A stretch of 36,449 bases of DNA from Klebsormidium nitens (taxonomy: Eukaryota > Streptophyta > Klebsormidiophyceae > Klebsormidiales > Klebsormidiaceae): positions 1,260 through 37,708 of the forward strand of contig DF237646.1 of NCBI GenBank assembly GCA_000708835.1, written 5' to 3'. The notes under the pieces are model-generated. The model searched no databases, was not told the origin of the DNA, and saw only the letters and a program-made list of their open reading frames with translations. Of this stretch, positions 33,301 to 36,449 are shown one piece after another. Made by a program: the position numbers and the translations under genes. The first letter of the stretch is position 1. Each line of letters begins with the position of its first letter.

Positions 33301-34518
33301 TGATTTTACTGAAGGCTCTTAGAGATGCAGAAAGCTGGGGCCCATTCTACTGAGTAAGACGTCGTCGAATTGATGAAAGAGACCGCGACCTAAACAAGAA
33401 ACCTGTTTGGATGATGGCTTAATTGCTTGTCGCTCGCTGCGTTGTAAATGGAAATCTCGTGAGTCCAGACACCCAGAAAGTACCCTGCATCGATGATGGG
33501 CGTTTGACGTGAGCCTATTTTCTCTTTTCTTCTGCAGGCTGCGTATTCCCAGGCAGGGGGTTCACAGCAACCATACCAGACCACCCTCAGTCAAGCCGGG
33601 GTTTCTTGGTCAGGATATCTGGAGCAAGCAGCCGGTTTGCCCCAGGGTTATGCAGCTGGTTATGCTCAAGCGAACTACGGTTCTCAGGCCGGCGGTTATC
33701 TGGCGCAGGTTGGTGGTTATCGACCGCAGACAGTGGGTTACCAGCCGCAAACCGTCGGTTACCAGCAGACTGCGAATCCTGCCTATCCGCAGACCTATGG
33801 TCAGTCCGTCCCCGGTTATCAGACTGGTTACGGAAACTTGCCCAGCGGTTACCAAGCGGGTTATCAGCCGGGTTACGGGCAGGGTTACCAGTCTGCTTAT
33901 GGGCAGGTTAACCAGCAGATCTACCAGCCGGGTTATCAGCCGGGTTTCCAGCTGGGTAATCAGGCACTCGGTCAATTAAGTTATCAGTCCGGTTACCAAG
34001 CGGGTTACCAGCCTGGCTTTGAAACCGTTGTTCAGCCCGGCGTCCAGTCAGGCAACCGGTTAAGCTATCAGCCGGGTTATCAAGGCAGCGGTGCCAATTC
34101 GGGTAAACAGGGTTTCGGCCAAGCCTACTCGTCAAACTCTGCCCCGTCTAATTTCGCCCCTAAAGGCGGAAGCGCCCCCTTCGACGAAGTTCCTTCGTAT
34201 CAGTCATACGTGGGGAGTCAGAAAGACGGGAGCAGTGTTGGGAACACCTACGACCGCCCGGGGTCGGCCGCTCATGAGCAGCAAACGTCGACGCCGTCAA
34301 CACCGGCGGGGGTAATGAGCAGCATGGACTCGGCCGCGTGTATGCTTGAGAACGTTAGATTCTGTATCAACAGGAACGTGATGAATCTGGGTATAGTGGA
34401 TGCGAGTACGTTGACCGTCGTGCTGGTGCCAGTGGCAGTTGACGAGAATGGGGAGCAAGTGCAGCCCTCAAGTCCACCTCCTGTGACGTTTGAAAACATT
34501 CTGATTGAATTCGAGTAG
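24400..34518 (+). CDS. Giant plant-type polyphenol oxidase with Ser-Pro and Tyr-rich modules, eight exons
   Basis: Exons: 24400-24911, 26268-26445, 26761-26998, 27991-28252, 29057-31451, 31979-32344, 32829-33002 and 33538-34518. The sum is 5106 nt, exactly 1701 codons plus stop, and all phases match. Type-3 copper oxidase acting on phenols. The N-terminal hydrophobic stretch at residues 15-31 suggests secretion. C78, C82 and C83 (CCPP) match the plant disulfide motif. CuA is H148 (VHCAYC), H161 and H170; the thioether Cys is C152. CuB is H318, H322 and H351; the waterkeeper Glu is E314. WNWD is kept. The usual gate Phe is L338. The DWL domain spans 380-430 ([16 protein letters not shown], then [11 protein letters not shown]). 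Residues about 427-1075 are Ser-Pro repeats, then a Tyr/Gly-rich tract. KFDV-like pieces are VEVLVIQG (exon 6), YVGQYVHVP (exon 7) and ILIEFE (C-terminus), with a second Tyr/Gln-rich tract between. Family members are usually near 600 residues. The exon 3 borders are the least certain. Confidence 0.9.
24912..26267 (+). other. Polyphenol oxidase intron 1
   Basis: The donor is CG|GTGAGT and the acceptor is TACTTTTCAG|G, splitting the Arg codon after H170. The 5' two thirds hold nothing recognisable. The 3' third (from about 25590) is the echo array listed separately. Confidence 0.8.
25590..26230 (+). pseudogene. Array of five decayed copies of polyphenol oxidase exon 2
   Basis: Three clear copies begin at acceptors before 25866, 26005 and 26145, and the live exon begins at 26268 (steps 139, 140, 123). 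Two older copies are recognised by ATCCTTGGGCAGCT (25602) and GGATCCTTCGGCAGCTGA (25742), each about 143-146 bp further up. The 25742 copy still shows TTCACACTGGCGTTGTGG...TGGGAC, matching the live FTLPFWNWD coding. The copy at 25866 has TGA after four codons. The copy at 26005 reads [19 protein letters not shown] before decaying, with mostly synonymous differences. The copy at 26145 reads in frame through to the live exon. Confidence 0.9.
27065..27116 (+). pseudogene. Echo of polyphenol oxidase exon 3 donor end
   Basis: TCCTTCTTCAAGACCGCAGC then GGCAG|GTCAGTCGGTA resembles the live TCCTTGGC...GGGACCGGAAGTGCAG|GTTAGTTGGTA. The GT is at 27107, against 26999 in the live exon (offset 108). The intron side also resembles the live flank for about 20 bases. 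Confidence 0.6.
27846..27900 (+). pseudogene. Echo of polyphenol oxidase exon 4 acceptor end
   Basis: CTTTTGTCAG|AGGGTCCTGTCGAG then TTGAGAGTATGCGG mirrors the live TACTTTCAG|GGGGTTCCGTGGAG then TTGGGAGTACACGG. The offset is 134 bp (AG at 27856 versus 27990). The first CuB His codon of the live copy (CAC) is changed here. Confidence 0.75.
28360..28430 (+). pseudogene. Echo of polyphenol oxidase exon 4 donor end
   Basis: CGTGAACGCGACGAGCATCG and on (CAACTCGC, TGCG, GAGGACGCCCA) follows, block by block, the live CGCGAATCCGACGAGCGCCG (TAACTCGC, TGCG, GAGAACGCACA). GACGAGC is at 28369 against 28190, an offset of 179 bp. In-frame stops are present. Exon 4 is thus echoed on both sides. Confidence 0.75.
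29143..31090 (+). repeat. Ser-Pro repeat module in polyphenol oxidase exon 5
   Basis: About 650 codons of SPSP, PSPS, SxSP and SPxP words, with Ala, Asn, Thr and Leu between. Such Ser-Pro runs are typical of hydroxyproline-rich wall glycoproteins and are expected sites of proline hydroxylation and O-glycosylation. A higher-order unit starting [20 protein letters not shown] is repeated at about 29925, 30093 and 30237 (steps of 168 and 144 bp). Its codons (TCN, CCN) leave the antisense strand open for 645 codons, which I regard as a shadow. Confidence 0.9.
31126..31362 (+). repeat. First Tyr/Gly/Gln-rich tract of polyphenol oxidase
   Basis: Follows the Ser-Pro module in exon 5: [26 protein letters not shown] and [15 protein letters not shown], then a basic RRGRRLLAQ at the exon end (donor CAG|GTGAGC at 31452). 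Confidence 0.8.
33538..34150 (+). repeat. Second Tyr/Gly/Gln-rich repeat tract of polyphenol oxidase
   Basis: The exon 8 start carries repeats such as [18 protein letters not shown] and [20 protein letters not shown], roughly one Tyr every 4-7 residues for 200 residues. It is followed by a short linker and the end of the KFDV-like domain (from about 34321). The DNA repeats GGTTAYCAG words. Confidence 0.88.
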
Positions 34519-36449
34519 AATTCCGGATTGAAGCTGGGCCCGCAGTGCCGCACGCTAGCTAGGACCAACTAGACTGTCAGCTTGAATAATTTGCTTGCAC
34601 GAGTAGCTGAGAGGCAGCAGAACAAAGGCATACATCGAGCCTGCGCGCGTTTTGAACACGTATCGATCAATGTAAGCTGAAAAGCGGTGCGAATGTTATT
34701 TGAGAAATGGCCTCAATTCGAAGTGCATGACATTTTACAGGCCTAGCTGTTTTTGTTCACCCAATGATCATACAGATCCGAATTAAAGCCTGAAATTCAA
34801 TGGACTATTGCATCAAACTTGAACTTGTTAGACATATTACTGGAGGTGACGGTAACTTAGAAATACATCGCGTGCGCGCAGTCACCCGTCACTCGATCAA
34901 GTTAAGAGGATGTCGCGTTGCGCAATTTGTTACTACCAAAATCTGGAAGCTTATAGATGCCGCGGTCGATCACTGCCGACAATAAATCTCAAATGATATC
35001 CAGGCTAATGTCGCGGGGCTCATGCATGCCGGGTAATTTTGGAGTCAATGATCGACAGCTAGGCTCCGACGTCTCCAGCCGTTGAGAGTCACAAGCTCAG
35101 TACATGCAGTACTGCCGCACCAATACTCAGGCTGATCAACTCGAGTTGCCGAGCACGCATGATCGACGTTGTGTAGGTACGTGATATCGATTGCAATAGT
35201 GTGCGTCATGGCAATATCATCTATCAGTATTCTTAATAGAGCAATGGCCGTGATGGTCGGACGCAGCGCAGGCGCTAGCTGTATGGCTTCAATGTCCGGG
35301 TTGTCAACCGGCAAGCCTGCAGTATGGCGGCGCGCTTGCAGCCGCCTAGATGTTCGCCTTTTTCAAAACGGCAGACCGTACGTCAATATGATCACATGCC
35401 AGGATCACAATTGCACAAGTCTCCCCCTTTCTGGTTTTCGACATGTTGAAGGCCGGGGTGTTCAAGTTTTAAGTTTTGAGTATAGATAGTAAGAGCTGAG
35501 CTAGAGGACTAGAGATCCGACCAGAATTGAGTGTGAACATGTCTGAATGGCCGGGAGGCTTTGAGCCCGCCCTAATGATCCACAGTCGGACCAATGACAG
35601 GGGCAAGATGTAGGAGTGATCTGGGGAAACCCAATCTTTAGGATCGGACGGCATCAGACGGCATCGATCACGCTCGCACTCTGGCATCATTGCAATCGAC
35701 CCCATCTTCCTTGCTCTCTTCAACGAATAGGCGCTGGGTTCATCATTTGAGAACATGAAGGCAGAACGGAAATCTCGTGCCGATAAGTCGATAAGTCGAG
35801 AAGTTTCATAGGGGTTTCAGATGCATGATTGAAGGTTAGCATGCCTGCATATTATAATATTATGGTACTAGCTATTGCTGCTTCATACTCAGTGACTGAT
35901 AGGGTACTCGCACCTACGATTTTTCGGCCGATCTGTTCTCTTCTCTTCTCTTGTCGCGGGTTTCTTGCGAATTCTCGCCGATTCTGTCCATTCTGGCCGC
36001 AAGAAGAACTTTTTCTTGTGGCGGCCCCGTGGCGGCTTCCCTTGCCGGTTCTAGCTTGTGCGATGCATAGCTTATGCAACTCACTGTCCGCGTATGGCCG
36101 ACTGTGGATGTCATCGCACTCATCGCAGCCGTCCGAAGCCTAAATCAAAGCCATCGTTAGCCGCCGGATCAGGACTGTCAGGCCGGCCAGAAAAGACCAA
36201 TGGGCAGCGTACAGCCCAGTGCGGATAATCGGTCTTTTCTTGCCTTTTCTGGCCGTTATCACAGGAAAAGCGGCATGAAAAGATCCACAAGAAAAGTTGG
36301 AATCCTTCAGCTAGGGTCGAATACCCTTTGAGCAGTGAGCGCCCGCGCGCCGCCGCGCACAAACGGCTCAGGGTCAACCTTGCATGTCGGAAGTTTAAGT
36401 TCGGCCGTTGACCGGCAATTCAGCTCTGGACTTCGGAAGTTCGGAGTCC
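34519..36449. other. 3' flank without a supported gene
   Basis: Only short unrecognised open frames on both strands (up to 104 codons). An AATAAA at about 34981 could serve the polyphenol oxidase transcript, but there is no direct support. A TGTAA word also occurs at about 34671. Confidence 0.5.
36185..36244. repeat. Nested inverted repeats
   Basis: GGCCAGAAAAGACC (36185-36198) pairs with GGTCTTTTCTTGCC (36231-36244), 13 of 14 positions. Inside it TGGGC...GCCCA (36200-36217) forms a second small hairpin. This may be a foldback element remnant; no function is claimed. Confidence 0.5.

Noticed and set aside
1-36449. CRISPR arrays, prophage or bacterial operons
   Set aside because: Introns, gene families and spacing are eukaryotic; the only regular arrays are the exon echoes and minisatellite-like repeats.

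Overview
The window is nuclear DNA of a eukaryote. Coding sequence is broken into short exons flanked by GT...AG signals, and intron phases match across junctions in every case that could be checked. The gene content points to a green alga or early plant, most likely a streptophyte alga. A plant-type polyphenol oxidase with DWL and KFDV C-terminal domains is present, together with Ser-Pro repeats typical of green-lineage wall glycoproteins and a probable flagellar protein. The species itself is not certain. Three genes can be rebuilt, and most exons are shorter than a usual ORF cut-off.

Layout. Bases 1-3266 hold no supported gene: a 102-bp tandem repeat, an AT-rich inverted repeat and decayed copies of the downstream exon. 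Bases 15387-3267 (minus strand) are a divergent Hsp70-like gene with seven exons, one intron of 7.1 kb, lost ATPase residues, no C-terminal lid and one frame break in a Gly/Glu-rich insert. A perfect three-unit heat-shock element lies just upstream of its ATG. Bases 15440-18688 hold only doubtful exon-like segments. Bases 22989-18689 (minus strand) are a ten-exon gene whose product carries PGYTGF and PGYSGH motifs, resembling FAM166/CIMIP2-type microtubule inner proteins of flagella. Bases 22990-24399 are a divergent promoter region. Bases 24400-34518 (plus strand) are an eight-exon polyphenol oxidase of 1701 residues. It has intact copper-site histidines, a roughly 650-residue Ser-Pro module, Tyr/Gly/Gln-rich modules, and a KFDV-like domain spread over the last three exons. 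Bases 34519-36449 hold no supported gene.

Two things stand out. First, all three genes carry 'exon echoes': decayed direct duplicates of an exon edge plus its splice site, in the neighbouring intron or flank, usually about 95-180 bp away and often near 140 bp. The best case is an array of five echoes before polyphenol oxidase exon 2, one of which could still be spliced in frame. Second, the polyphenol oxidase joins a tyrosine-oxidising enzyme to wall-glycoprotein-like and tyrosine-rich segments in one chain. This suggests, but does not prove, a wall enzyme that cross-links itself or its neighbours.
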